From Streptomyces bottropensis ATCC 25435 (GTDB lineage: Bacteria; Actinomycetota; Actinomycetes; Streptomycetales; Streptomycetaceae): 64,000 nt of DNA. The notes beneath the pieces are model-generated. The model made no database searches. It was not told the DNA's origin and saw nothing but the letters and a program-made list of their open reading frames with translations. The stretch is taken from assembly GCF_000383595.1 (NCBI RefSeq), contig NZ_KB911581.1, positions 5,054,496 through 5,118,495 of the forward strand, read 5' to 3'. Position 1 is the first letter of the stretch. Each line of letters starts with the position of its first letter. The position numbers and the translations under genes were made by a program. Below, piece by piece: positions 19,074-27,492 of this stretch.

Positions 19074-19889
19074 TCAGCCGGGCAGGCGGTTGTTCTTACG
19101 GATCTGCTTGTCGAACGTTCCGGCGGGGACGAGGCGGCGCGCCTTTGTGACGCGTGAGGCCAGCGGGCCGGCGGTGTAGCGCAGCTTGGGCTTCCTGTCG
19201 GTGGCCGCGGTGACGATCGCCTGGGCGACGACGGCGGGGTCGTCGCCCTTCTCCATCGCCTCCTTGATCATCACATCGAAGTTGCGTCGTCGCTCCGCGT
19301 ACAGGGGCAGCGGGGTGTCGGGCTGTGCGGCGTTGGTTTCGAAGGGAGTCTTGGTGTAGGCGGGCTGGACGATGAGGACCCGGACGCCGTGTTCACGGAC
19401 CTCGTGGTCCAGCGACTCGGAGTAGCCCTCGATGGCGTGCTTCGCCGCGACGTAGAGGGCCATGAAGGGCTGGGGGGCGACCCCGAGGACGGAGGAGATA
19501 TTGATGATGCGTCCGCGGCCCTGGGTGCGCATGTGCGGCAGGACGGCCTTCGTCATACGGATGACACCGAGGACGTTGATGTTCAGGAGGCTCTGGGCCT
19601 GGGCGAGGGAGTTCTCCTCGACGGCGCCCGACGCGCCGATGCCGGCGTTGTTGACCAGGACGTCGATGCGGCCGAACCGGTCGATCACCTCTGCGACGGC
19701 GGCCGTGGCCGAGTCGTCATTGCCCACATCGAGATCGAGGTACGTCACGCCGGTGGGTGGGACGAGCCCGGACGTCTTGCGGCCGGTTCCCACCACCTCG
19801 AAACCCGCCGTGACGAAGCCGCGGGCCGTCTCCTTGCCGATCCCCGATGACGCGCCTGTCACGAGCACTACCGGTCGAGTTGTCGTCAT
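19074..19889 (-). CDS. Short-chain dehydrogenase/reductase
   Basis: A 271-residue classical SDR. It has the cofactor motif TGASSGIGKE near residue 12-21, NNAG near residue 86, catalytic Ser in NISSV, and YVAAK in place of the usual YxxxK (Tyr and Lys both present). The arginine/threonine context after the first strand suggests NADP(H). A site AAGAAGGGA precedes the start; ATG at 19889 is preferred over a GTG one codon earlier. A strong palindromic operator is directly upstream, so it is probably repressed by the TetR encoded downstream. The substrate is unknown. Confidence 0.88.
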   Translation of the reverse strand: MTTTRPVVLVTGASSGIGKETARGFVTAGFEVVGTGRKTSGLVPPTGVTYLDLDVGNDDSATAAVAEVIDRFGRIDVLVNNAGIGASGAVEENSLAQAQSLLNINVLGVIRMTKAVLPHMRTQGRGRIINISSVLGVAPQPFMALYVAAKHAIEGYSESLDHEVREHGVRVLIVQPAYTKTPFETNAAQPDTPLPLYAERRRNFDVMIKEAMEKGDDPAVVAQAIVTAATDRKPKLRYTAGPLASRVTKARRLVPAGTFDKQIRKNNRLPG

Positions 19890-19915
19890 CACGGCATCCC
19901 TTCTTTTGGCTTAGG

Positions 19916-19940
19916 ATCGTATGTCATACGATCGTATGAC
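19916..19940. promoter_or_regulatory. Overlapping palindromic TetR-type operator
   Basis: The sequence GTCATACGATCGTATGAC (19923-19940) is a perfect 18-bp palindrome. It overlaps a second inverted repeat, ATCGTATG-T-CATACGAT (19916-19932), so three alternating copies of the same half-site are packed into 25 bp. It starts 27 bases upstream of the SDR start. The geometry suits cooperative binding of TetR dimers. Confidence 0.7.
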
Positions 19941-20034
19941 CATAGAGTGGTCGCGGGCCGTTGACAAGTGGCAGGTGGCGGAGGCCGCTGTACGTCTTGC
20001 TGAGCGGTCGGACGGTCAGATCGACGAGCCTCGG

Positions 20035-20122
20035 CCCGGCAGCCCGGCAGCCCGGCAGCCCGGCAGCCCGGCAGCCCGGCAGCCCGGCAGCCCGGCAGCC
20101 CGGCAGCCCGGCAGCCCGGCAG
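20035..20122. repeat. Eleven-copy octamer tandem array
   Basis: CCCGGCAG is repeated eleven times without a mismatch over 88 bp. Because 8 is not a multiple of 3, every reading frame gives the same repeating peptide with the unit ARQPGSPA on the plus strand. No promoter or intact gene clearly spans it. Confidence 0.95.
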
Positions 20123-20219
20123 CGTCGAGGCGGGCCTCGCGCTCGCTGGACCAGTGCTTGCGGCCCTGGAGCGTCTCGCGAAACCTGCGCGAGGCCAACG
20201 CAGCGGCACTGTCTTCCGC

Positions 20220-20285
20220 CACGCCGACTTGCGTCCGGCCGACTTGCGCGGCACCGACTTGAGCACGGCCGACCTGCTCCAAACA
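20220..20285 (+). pseudogene. Pentapeptide-repeat fragment
   Basis: The plus strand reads HADLRPADLRGTDLSTADLL, four A(D/N)LXX units of a pentapeptide-repeat protein. There is no start or preceding structure of its own. It is fused directly to the transposase fragment that follows, so it is a relic. Confidence 0.45.
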
Positions 20286-20297
20286 TGCCCGACCGGC

Positions 20298-20528
20298 GCA
20301 CTGGCCGGCGAGCGATTCGACTGCGGCGAGGGAGCCGCGGTGATCGCGAAGGATCTGCGGGTGAGTGAGCGGTCGGTGGAACGCCGGCGTCGCGCCTGGT
20401 GGGAGGGCGCTATGACCGCGCTCGCCTCGACGGGGCCGCCGAAGCTGTCCGACGGGCAGTTTGCCGCCCTGGAGCAGGAGTTCGCGCTGGGACCTGCCGC
20501 GCATGGCTGGGAGGGCCAGCGGTGGACT
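20298..20528 (+). mobile_element. IS630-family transposase N-terminal fragment
   Basis: The frame encodes GEGAAVIAKDLRVSERSVER, then RRRAWWEGAMTALASTGPPK and LEQEFALGPAAHGWEGQRWT. This is the N-terminal helix-turn-helix part of IS630/Tc1-like transposases. The DDE catalytic domain is absent, because similarity stops at about 20528. No terminal inverted repeats were found. It marks a past insertion next to the octamer array. Confidence 0.7.
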
Positions 20529-21107
20529 TCTGCCCCGGATCAGGGAGTTGATCGCCCCCTGGAGGTTCCGGCTGGACTCCTCGGTGGCGGCAGCGGCAGT
20601 GGCGGCGGCGGCTGATGCGCCGTCATGACTGGTCGTGACAGTGTCCCGGGCGCTGGAGCGCGACGAGGGCGCAGTGAGCCCGTGGAAGGAGGACGTGCGG
20701 CCGCAGGCGGAATCAGCCTTCCAGCCGTGACTCACGTCTCCTCGGGTAGCAGGCGAACGCCCGAACGGCACCGGAGCGGTGCACTGCGTCATTTGGCGAC
20801 CGTCCCAAGGCCGCTCCAACGCCTTGATGGTGCGCATCGTGGCTGTCGATGAGTAATGCCTTGTTCGTCTGATGAACATGTCCTTTGAGGGTGACAGGGG
20901 TCACTTCTACGTTGTCGCTGCTCGGCGGGTCGGCCACTGCGCCGGGCGTCTGAGGCAGGTCCGGTTGAGCCGTGCGGAGGTGTTCCGTCGGCTCCTGTGG
21001 CGTTCGGCAGCGATGTTGCCGGGATCGCCGAGAAAGAAGCCCCCTTGACAAGGTCCGGCGGCGGGCGCCGGTTCCGATGGCAGCGCTTTGCGCGCGAGGA
21101 GTCGTCC
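20529..21107. other. Intergenic region upstream of MFS gene
   Basis: About 580 bases without a gene. A TTGACA hexamer lies at 21045-21050, but no convincing -10 box is spaced from it. A minus-strand frame around 20750-20880 looks somewhat coding-like but matches nothing recognised. Confidence 0.3.
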
Positions 21108-22817
21108 ATGGTTCAGATCGATACACCCAGTGCGTCAAGGGGCGAGGGTGGCAGATACACCCTGAGCCCAGGCACTCTGACGGCGGTGGTTCTCGCCGTG
21201 TGCCTTGCGCAGATAGCCCTTTCCGTCCCCTCACTCATCATCGGGCTGATCCAGCAGGACCTCGCGCCGTCCTCGGCTCAACTGACGTGGATCGCCGAGG
21301 CCTTCATGCTTCCGGTCGCCGCGTTGGGACTGGGCTTCGGCGTGTTCGGTGACCTGTTCGGCCGTAAGCGCCTGCTCATCGGGGGCGCCACGCTCATCGT
21401 CGTGGGCTCGGCTCTCGCGGTCCTGGTGCCGACTGAGGGATCCTCGGCCGACACTCGGGTGACGTTGCTGATCCTTGCCCAGGTCCTCAACGGCATCGGA
21501 GCCGCGGCCGTCTTCCCGACGAGCCTCGCCATGGTGGCGGCCGGGACGCACACCACCGCCACCCGCGCGCGTGGCGTGGCGATCTGGGCCACCGCGCTCA
21601 CGGTCGGAGGCTTCCTCGGACCGCTGCTGGCAGGCGTCGCCGGCAAGATCGAACTCGGCTGGGCCGGGAACGCGAACTGGCGCTGGGCCTTCGTCGGCGT
21701 CCTTGTCATCGCTGCGGTGAGCGTGGTTGTGTCGCTGGCCCTCGCCCAGAACTCCGCCTCGCCCGAGGGCCGGTCCATCGACTGGCCGGGTCAGGTCACT
21801 GCCGCGCTCGGCCTGTTCGCTCTGATGTACGCCGTGATCCAGGGCCCCGAGAGTGGCTGGGGGACCCCGCAGATCGTCATCGCGTTCATCTTCGCGGCCG
21901 TCTTCCTCGCACTGTTCGTCTTCGCCGAGAGCCGTGCGGCCGAGCCGCTCCTTCTCGTGAGTGTGTTCAGGAACCGGGCGTTCGCCGTGAACTCGGTGGT
22001 CACCGTGATCGGAATGTTCGCGTTCCTCGTGATCATGTACAGCACCAGTATCCGCCTCACCACCATCCAGGGATTCAGCCCACTGCGGAGTTCCGTCGCC
22101 TACCTCTTCTTCGGAGGCGTCGGCTTCGTACTGCTGCCCCTCACCTACAAGCTGCTCGAGCGCTACAACCCCCGGTGGGTTCTCTTCACCAGCATGATCC
22201 TCATCGGCGCCAGCGGGCTGTGGTTCGCCGGCGTCCCGACGAGCGATCGGGCCATGGGCGCCATCGTCGGGCCTCTGCTTCTCGCCGGCGTCGGCTCGGC
22301 ACTCGCCATCGCCGCCATCAGCGCGGTCGCGGTCAACACGTTGCCCAACCACCTCGCCGGTATGGCGAGCGGTGCCACGAGCACGTTCCGGGACCTCGGG
22401 TTCGCCCTCGGCCCCGCGATCGCCGGTGCTGTCGCACTGGGCCGGGCCGCCGACGAGATCGCCCGCAAGCTGGCAAGCGATCCTGAGCTGAAGCAGGCCT
22501 ATGAGGCCTTCCAGGCCGCTGCCGCCAACGCTCCCGCGGATCAGAGACCGCAGCTCGAGGCGGCAGTGCACGCCGTGGAATCGGGCCCGCTCGGTGCCAA
22601 CTCGGTGCCGGCCAGCATCACACTGCCGGATGGTCAGGTGGTGCCCTTCAACCCACTCAAGGACGTCGCTTTCGACGCCCTCAGCAGCAGTTACTCCATC
22701 GCATACATGCTCGGTGGCGTGGCTGCTCTCGTGGCGGCGGCGCTCATTCTCGTGGGGGTGCGCGGGGGCGCGGGCGGGGCTCATCTCGACGACGACCCGC
22801 ACACTCTCGACGGCTGA
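21108..22817 (+). CDS. MFS transporter, DHA2 (14-TMS) drug-exporter type
   Basis: A 569-residue proton-driven exporter of the DHA2 family with about 14 transmembrane helices. The family motif A GDLFGRKRLLIGGA follows helix 2, and the motif-C-like GGFLGPLLAG lies in helix 5. A soluble insert of roughly 90 residues sits between helices 13 and 14 (about 450-540). The start at 21108 has GAGGAG 7-12 bases before it; longer in-frame starts have no ribosome site. It is expected to export a toxic or secondary metabolite. No local regulator gene adjoins it. Confidence 0.9.
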   Translation: MVQIDTPSASRGEGGRYTLSPGTLTAVVLAVCLAQIALSVPSLIIGLIQQDLAPSSAQLTWIAEAFMLPVAALGLGFGVFGDLFGRKRLLIGGATLIVVGSALAVLVPTEGSSADTRVTLLILAQVLNGIGAAAVFPTSLAMVAAGTHTTATRARGVAIWATALTVGGFLGPLLAGVAGKIELGWAGNANWRWAFVGVLVIAAVSVVVSLALAQNSASPEGRSIDWPGQVTAALGLFALMYAVIQGPESGWGTPQIVIAFIFAAVFLALFVFAESRAAEPLLLVSVFRNRAFAVNSVVTVIGMFAFLVIMYSTSIRLTTIQGFSPLRSSVAYLFFGGVGFVLLPLTYKLLERYNPRWVLFTSMILIGASGLWFAGVPTSDRAMGAIVGPLLLAGVGSALAIAAISAVAVNTLPNHLAGMASGATSTFRDLGFALGPAIAGAVALGRAADEIARKLASDPELKQAYEAFQAAAANAPADQRPQLEAAVHAVESGPLGANSVPASITLPDGQVVPFNPLKDVAFDALSSSYSIAYMLGGVAALVAAALILVGVRGGAGGAHLDDDPHTLDG

Positions 22818-23427
22818 CCGTCTGACGAACGCGTCGGCGCCGGGACACGGGTGGCAGGCCGGCCAGGCCAACCGGAGCGCCCGCCGCGACTTTTCCTCCT
22901 CGCGAGCAGCAGTTGCGGCGGGCGGCGGCGTACAAGACACAACGATCACCAGACACACGGGCAGGAGCCGAACAATGACCACCGCGCATCCAGGGCCGAG
23001 CAGTATGAACGACGCCCGCATGTGAGGGAGGAGCGCTCAGTCGGAAGCGGGCATGGCTGGTAGCGATCACGTAGGGCCATGAGGAGCAGCGTCACCTCCT
23101 ACGCCCCGACTGTGTGATCGTTCATGGCCCCGGCCCCGGTCGGGAATGTCCATGACCGCGAGCGCTTCCTCAGTAACAACGCGTCCATGGGGCACACCGA
23201 AGAGGCTGGGACCAGCGAAGTGACGTGTCTGCAACGAGGGGGCTGGGCCGGCGGGACGTACTTCCAGGAGACGGGCATTCGGCGCTTGCCCGACCTGCGG
23301 CCGTTCCTGGTTCAGGCCGTGGCTGCACGGGTGTGCTTCTCGACCGCCGAGGGATGGCCAGGCCGCATGCGGCTCTCCCGGCGGCAACCGCCGACATGAC
23401 GCGCCGGGGTTTCTCGCTCTGCGAGGG
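22818..23427. other. Intergenic stretch
   Basis: About 610 bases between convergent MFS and IclR genes. A 16-codon frame (MTTAHPGPSSMNDARM, starting near 22976) has a fair ribosome site and may be the head of a lost gene. Nothing else is recognisable. Confidence 0.3.
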
Positions 23428-24207
23428 TTACGAGGTGTGGATGGGAATGCCTGGCCTCCAGCCGAGACTCCTGGACATTCCCAGTCCGCTCGCGACCAGC
23501 GAGGGAACGGCCGCTTGCAGTTTGATCGAGCCCGCAGTCACCACAACAGAGAGGGCCGCGACGACTTTGCCGCGGCCGTCGACGATGCGCGTCGCGACCG
23601 ACTCGGCACCTTCGGTCAACTCTTCCTTGACGACCACAGTTCCGGTCGAGCGACAAGACGCCAGTTCGCGACGCAGTTCGGCCGGCTCCACGATCGTCTT
23701 GGGAGTGAAGCGCTGCAGTCTTCCCGTCAACACCTCATCGATGAAGGCCGGGCTGCTGTGGCTCAGAAGCACTTTGCCGACCCCTGAGCAATGCAAGGGC
23801 AGAAGGCCGCCGATCTGCGAGGTGAGACCCACCGCGTTGACCGCAGACAGTCGCTCGATGATCACGGCCTTGTCGCCCTGGAGGACGGCCAGTTGTACAT
23901 GCTGGCGCAGCGCCGTGTACAGGTCCTCCACGAACGGCTGCGCGGCGCTGCGGAGTGTCTCGGCGCGCGGTGCGAGGGTTCCCAGGCGCCACAGGGGCAG
24001 GCCGATCGCGAACCGGTTGTCGCTGGTGCGTTCCAGTGCGCCGGCGTCCAGAAGGTCGAGCGTGAGGCGCCTGGCGGTGGCCTGTGGCATGCCGGTACGT
24101 CGGACCAGGTCGGCGAGGCTCAGCTCGGTGTGGTTGGGGTCGAAGGAGAACAGCAGATCCCACAGTCGAGAGCTGACTGAGCGTCCTGGCTCGTGCGCGC
24201 GAGGCAT
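23428..24207 (-). CDS. IclR-family transcriptional regulator
   Basis: A 259-residue IclR regulator with an N-terminal winged helix (about 12-70; LSLADLVRRTGMPQATARRL) and a C-terminal effector domain (LHCSGVGKVLLSH; TEGAESVATRIVDGRGKVVA). IclR proteins commonly control aromatic-acid catabolism in response to pathway intermediates. The start at 24207 has GGAGGA at 7 bases; an upstream in-frame ATG lacks one. It is divergent from the flavin monooxygenase gene. A 14-bp sequence in the shared promoter recurs inverted before the ThDP-enzyme gene, so it probably regulates both. Confidence 0.9.
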   Translation of the reverse strand: MPRAHEPGRSVSSRLWDLLFSFDPNHTELSLADLVRRTGMPQATARRLTLDLLDAGALERTSDNRFAIGLPLWRLGTLAPRAETLRSAAQPFVEDLYTALRQHVQLAVLQGDKAVIIERLSAVNAVGLTSQIGGLLPLHCSGVGKVLLSHSSPAFIDEVLTGRLQRFTPKTIVEPAELRRELASCRSTGTVVVKEELTEGAESVATRIVDGRGKVVAALSVVVTAGSIKLQAAVPSLVASGLGMSRSLGWRPGIPIHTS

Positions 24208-24252
24208 GGGTCTGTCCTCCATCGTCTGTGGCTCCGGGCACTCTACCTCCCA

Positions 24253-24266
24253 TGTTCGTTGGATGG
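24253..24266. promoter_or_regulatory. Candidate IclR operator, copy 1
   Basis: TGTTCGTTGGATGG lies between the IclR and monooxygenase genes, 46 bases from the IclR start and 88 from the monooxygenase start. An exact copy in reverse orientation is found at 25629-25642. Confidence 0.5.
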
Positions 24267-24354
24267 ATGAAGCTGTTCTAACAATGCGCGGTTTGCTGAA
24301 GTCTTGCTCGAAGCCAGTCACCACCTCGCTCGAAATCCCTGGGAGTGAAAGAGC

Positions 24355-25554
24355 ATGATGAGTAAGGGAGCAGGCCCTGAGATCGCGATCCTCGGCGGCG
24401 GCATCGGGGGCCTCGCCGCTGCTGCTTTCCTTCGCGACAAGGGCTTCGACAGTGACGTCTACGAGCAGGCGACCGCCCTGACCGAAGTGGGTGCCGGCCT
24501 GGTGATCGCGCCCAACGCCGCCCGCTTGCTACGACGTCTCGGCGTGCTGGACCGGTTCGTCAAGCGCGCGGTCCGGATGGAGATCGGCTGGGAGTTCCGG
24601 CGCTGGGAGAACGGTGCCGTCCTCTCCGCGGAGACTCTTCAGGATGGGTGCATACGCCTGTACGGCGAGCACACTTATACCGCCCACCGTGCCGACCTGC
24701 TGGACGCCTTGAGGTCGGCTGTCCCCGAGCACTCGGTCCATCTCGGCAAGCGCTGCGTCTCCGTCGAGTTCGAAGGCGACCAAGCGGTTCTGCGGTTCGA
24801 GGACGGCGAGACGGTTCGCCCGGACATCCTCATCGGCGCCGACGGAGTCCACTCACGAGTGCGCAGCGCCATCGTCGGACCGACTCACGCCGGGGAGTCG
24901 GGCATCTGCGCTTTCCGGGCTCTCGTACCGACGGAGAAGGCACCCGACTTCGCCAGGCGGCGCGCCCAGACCCTCTGGATCGGTCCCGACCACCACCTCG
25001 TGCACTATCCGGTCTCCGGCGAGGAGTACGTCAACCTCGTCGCCTTCGCACCTGCCGGTGCCAACAATGTCGAGTCATGGACGGCCACCGCGACGCTCCG
25101 AGAACTGCTCGACGAGTTCGCCGGCTGGGATCCGCGTCTGGTGGAGCTGATCAGGGTGGCCGACACGCCGGGGCGCTGGGCGTTGCTCGACCGCGAGCCC
25201 CTCGACCACTGGAACCGTGGCAACGCGACCCTGCTGGGTGACGCGGCCCACCCGATGTTCCCGTTCTTCGCCCAAGGCGCCGCCCAGGCGATCGAGGACG
25301 GCGCTGTCCTGGCCCTCTGCCTCGCGGAGGCCCCGGACAATCCGACCGCGGCGCTGGGGCGCTACCAAGAGCTCCGGCGACACCGCACGGCACGCCTGCA
25401 AGAGGTGTCGCACGGAAGGTCTCACATCAACCACCTTCCGGACGGCCCCGAGCAGCAGGCGCGCGACCTGGCGTACTCGCAGGCCGACCCACTCAGGGCG
25501 AACAGTTGGATCTACGAGTACGACCCCGAGGTCGCTGTCTCGGCCTCGCTGTGA
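24355..25554 (+). CDS. FAD-dependent aromatic monooxygenase (salicylate/3-hydroxybenzoate hydroxylase type)
   Basis: A 399-residue group A flavoprotein hydroxylase that uses NAD(P)H and O2 to hydroxylate, and in some members decarboxylate, an aromatic acid. The three diagnostic motifs are present: dinucleotide-binding ILGGGIGGLAAAAFL (about 11-25), the DG motif ILIGADGVHSRVR (about 159-171) and the GD motif LLGDAAHPMFPFFAQGAAQA (about 291-310). It resembles salicylate 1-hydroxylase and 3-hydroxybenzoate 6-hydroxylase. It is the first gene of the IclR-controlled plus-strand group. An oxidative decarboxylation giving hydroxyquinol would feed the ring-cleavage genes nearby, but this is inference. 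ATG codons occur at 24355 and 24358. Confidence 0.88.
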   Translation: MMSKGAGPEIAILGGGIGGLAAAAFLRDKGFDSDVYEQATALTEVGAGLVIAPNAARLLRRLGVLDRFVKRAVRMEIGWEFRRWENGAVLSAETLQDGCIRLYGEHTYTAHRADLLDALRSAVPEHSVHLGKRCVSVEFEGDQAVLRFEDGETVRPDILIGADGVHSRVRSAIVGPTHAGESGICAFRALVPTEKAPDFARRRAQTLWIGPDHHLVHYPVSGEEYVNLVAFAPAGANNVESWTATATLRELLDEFAGWDPRLVELIRVADTPGRWALLDREPLDHWNRGNATLLGDAAHPMFPFFAQGAAQAIEDGAVLALCLAEAPDNPTAALGRYQELRRHRTARLQEVSHGRSHINHLPDGPEQQARDLAYSQADPLRANSWIYEYDPEVAVSASL

Positions 25555-25628
25555 ACCGGCCACGAGGCCGCGCCCCGGCCGGTCCGGTCGACGAGGTCCC
25601 GAAGTTCCCATGTCGAACAAGCCGTTGA

Positions 25629-25642
25629 CCATCCAACGAACA
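25629..25642. promoter_or_regulatory. Candidate IclR operator, copy 2
   Basis: CCATCCAACGAACA is the exact reverse complement of the element at 24253-24266. It lies 120 bases before the ThDP-enzyme start, in a 207-base gap that would otherwise be long for a simple operon. Confidence 0.5.
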
Positions 25643-25761
25643 CGGTCATTGTCGTCACCCGGGCCACGCCGGAGACTCCGGTGCGGACGGCCTGCGACAC
25701 GGCCCTGTCCTCAGTGATTTCCCTGGCAACTCCGAGCACGTCCAGAAGGGCGGATCACCGA

Positions 25762-27459
25762 ATGGCACCCGCAACCGGTAGTGGGCTCGTCGTGCGAACG
25801 CTGCAGCGAGCCGGAGTCAACGTCGCCTTCGGTCTGCCCGGAGCGCATATCGACGGCATCCTCCAGGAGGCACTGGATGCCAAGCTCCGGATCGTCGACG
25901 TGCGCCACGAGATGAACGCCGGCCACGCGGCCGAGGGCTATGCGCGGGTCACCGGAAACCTGGGGGTCGCCGTCGTCACGGCCGGCGGCGGCTTCACCAA
26001 CGTCCTGACCTCGGTCGCCAACGCCCATCTGGACCGGACCCCGGTCCTCTATGTCGTGGGCTCCGGGCCCCTGGAGACGGACCAGGTCAACGACCAGCAG
26101 GCCGGGTTCGACCAGGTGGCGATGGCAACCCCGGTGACCAAGTTCGCGCACCGCGTCACCCGTACCGAGCTGATCCCCCGTCTGGTCGCACAGGCGATCC
26201 GGATCGCCCAGTCGGAGCCCAAGGGGCCGGTGCTCCTCGACATTCCCTGGGACGTCCTGCGCCAGTCGGTGGACGTCGACGATGTCGACGACTACCGCGT
26301 CGAGGTCGACGGCACCGGCGTCTCCCCCGCCGGTGCCGTCGACCGTATCGTCGATGCGCTCAGTACCGCCCGGCGCCCGATCGCGCTGGTCGGCAAGTCC
26401 TTCGTCACCGCCGACGCACGGGCCCGGTTGCACGAGTTCGCCGCCCGTACCGGCGTGCCCCTCTTCTCCGACTGGGAGGGTCTCGGGGCGATCGTCGGCT
26501 CCGAGCGGCATGTCGGTCTCGTCCAGACGCTGGCCACCGTCCCCGAGGACGAGCGGCCCGACCTGGTCCTGCTGCTGGGGCTGCGCTTCGGGATGACCAC
26601 CCAGTTCGGCACGGGCCGTCTGCTGCCGAAGAGCGCGCGGATCTTCCAGATCGACCCCGACGGCCGTGAGCTCGGCCGTCTGCAGGAGGTCGAGCTCGGC
26701 GTCCAAGCCGACCCGATCGGCACGGTCGGCCTGCTGAACGAGCGCCTGGACGACAGTCCCGTGCCCCCCGGGCGCGACGACTGGCTGGGGACCCTGCGCG
26801 ACATCTCGGCCACCCGGCGCTCCGCGCTCGCCGCCGAGACCGAGGACCACGGGGCCGACGCGATCCACCCCTACCTCGCGGTCCGCACGATCGCCGAGAG
26901 CGTCCCCGAGAACGCCACCGTCGTCGTCGACGGCGCCCTGACCGAGCTGTGGCTCTCCGAGACGATCGCCCTCGCCCCGCTGGCCCACTACCTGGGTCAC
27001 GGCTACCTCAGCTCGATGGGGAGCAACTTCGGCGTGGCCCTGGGAGCGCAGTACGCGACCCCCGACAAGGCGACCATCCTCGTCACCGGCGACGGCGCCG
27101 TCGGCTACAGCCTCGCCGAGTTCGACTCCCTCGTCCGCGCGGGACTCCCGGTCATCGTGATCGTCCTCAACAACCAGGCCTGGGGCGCCACCCTGCACAC
27201 CCAGCAGTTCTTCTTCGGACAGGACCGCGTCACCAACAACCGCCTGCAGAACGGCTCCTACAGCGGCGTGGCACGGGCTCTGGGCGCGGACGGTGTCGAC
27301 GTCACGGAACCCGACCAACTCCGCCCCGCGATCGAGGCGGCCCTCGCGGCCGGCCGGCCGACGTGCATCGACGTACGCGTGAGCCTCGCGCCCATTCCGC
27401 CGGAGGAGCGCGTCCTGAACGGCGGCGCCCCGTTCGGCGGCATCCAGATCGACGCATGA
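25762..27459 (+). CDS. Thiamine diphosphate-dependent enzyme (acetolactate synthase/benzoylformate decarboxylase superfamily)
   Basis: A 565-residue three-domain ThDP enzyme. The N-terminal pyrimidine-binding domain has catalytic Glu50 in VRHEMNAGHAAEGYAR. A central domain spans about 190-330. The C-terminal pyrophosphate domain has the VTGDGAVGYSLAEFDSL...LNNQAWG metal motif. Possible reactions are 2-keto acid decarboxylation, acyloin cleavage or carboligation; substrate-determining residues cannot be read from sequence alone. The start at 25762 follows AGAAGGG; an earlier in-frame ATG at 25681 lacks a good site. It is followed after 33 bases by an SDR gene. Its place in an aromatic cluster suggests an aryl 2-keto acid or acyloin substrate (inference). 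Confidence 0.85.
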   Translation: MAPATGSGLVVRTLQRAGVNVAFGLPGAHIDGILQEALDAKLRIVDVRHEMNAGHAAEGYARVTGNLGVAVVTAGGGFTNVLTSVANAHLDRTPVLYVVGSGPLETDQVNDQQAGFDQVAMATPVTKFAHRVTRTELIPRLVAQAIRIAQSEPKGPVLLDIPWDVLRQSVDVDDVDDYRVEVDGTGVSPAGAVDRIVDALSTARRPIALVGKSFVTADARARLHEFAARTGVPLFSDWEGLGAIVGSERHVGLVQTLATVPEDERPDLVLLLGLRFGMTTQFGTGRLLPKSARIFQIDPDGRELGRLQEVELGVQADPIGTVGLLNERLDDSPVPPGRDDWLGTLRDISATRRSALAAETEDHGADAIHPYLAVRTIAESVPENATVVVDGALTELWLSETIALAPLAHYLGHGYLSSMGSNFGVALGAQYATPDKATILVTGDGAVGYSLAEFDSLVRAGLPVIVIVLNNQAWGATLHTQQFFFGQDRVTNNRLQNGSYSGVARALGADGVDVTEPDQLRPAIEAALAAGRPTCIDVRVSLAPIPPEERVLNGGAPFGGIQIDA

Positions 27460-27492
27460 ACCGTCACTCCTGATCCCCCACGAAGGAGAACC

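Noticed and set aside
20035..20122. Possible CRISPR array
   Set aside because: The 8-bp units are directly tandem with no spacers, and no cas genes are nearby.
21231..23021. A minus-strand open frame of about 600 codons opposite the DHA2 transporter
   Set aside because: Very hydrophilic His/Asp/Glu-rich translation opposite a membrane protein gene, a typical shadow.
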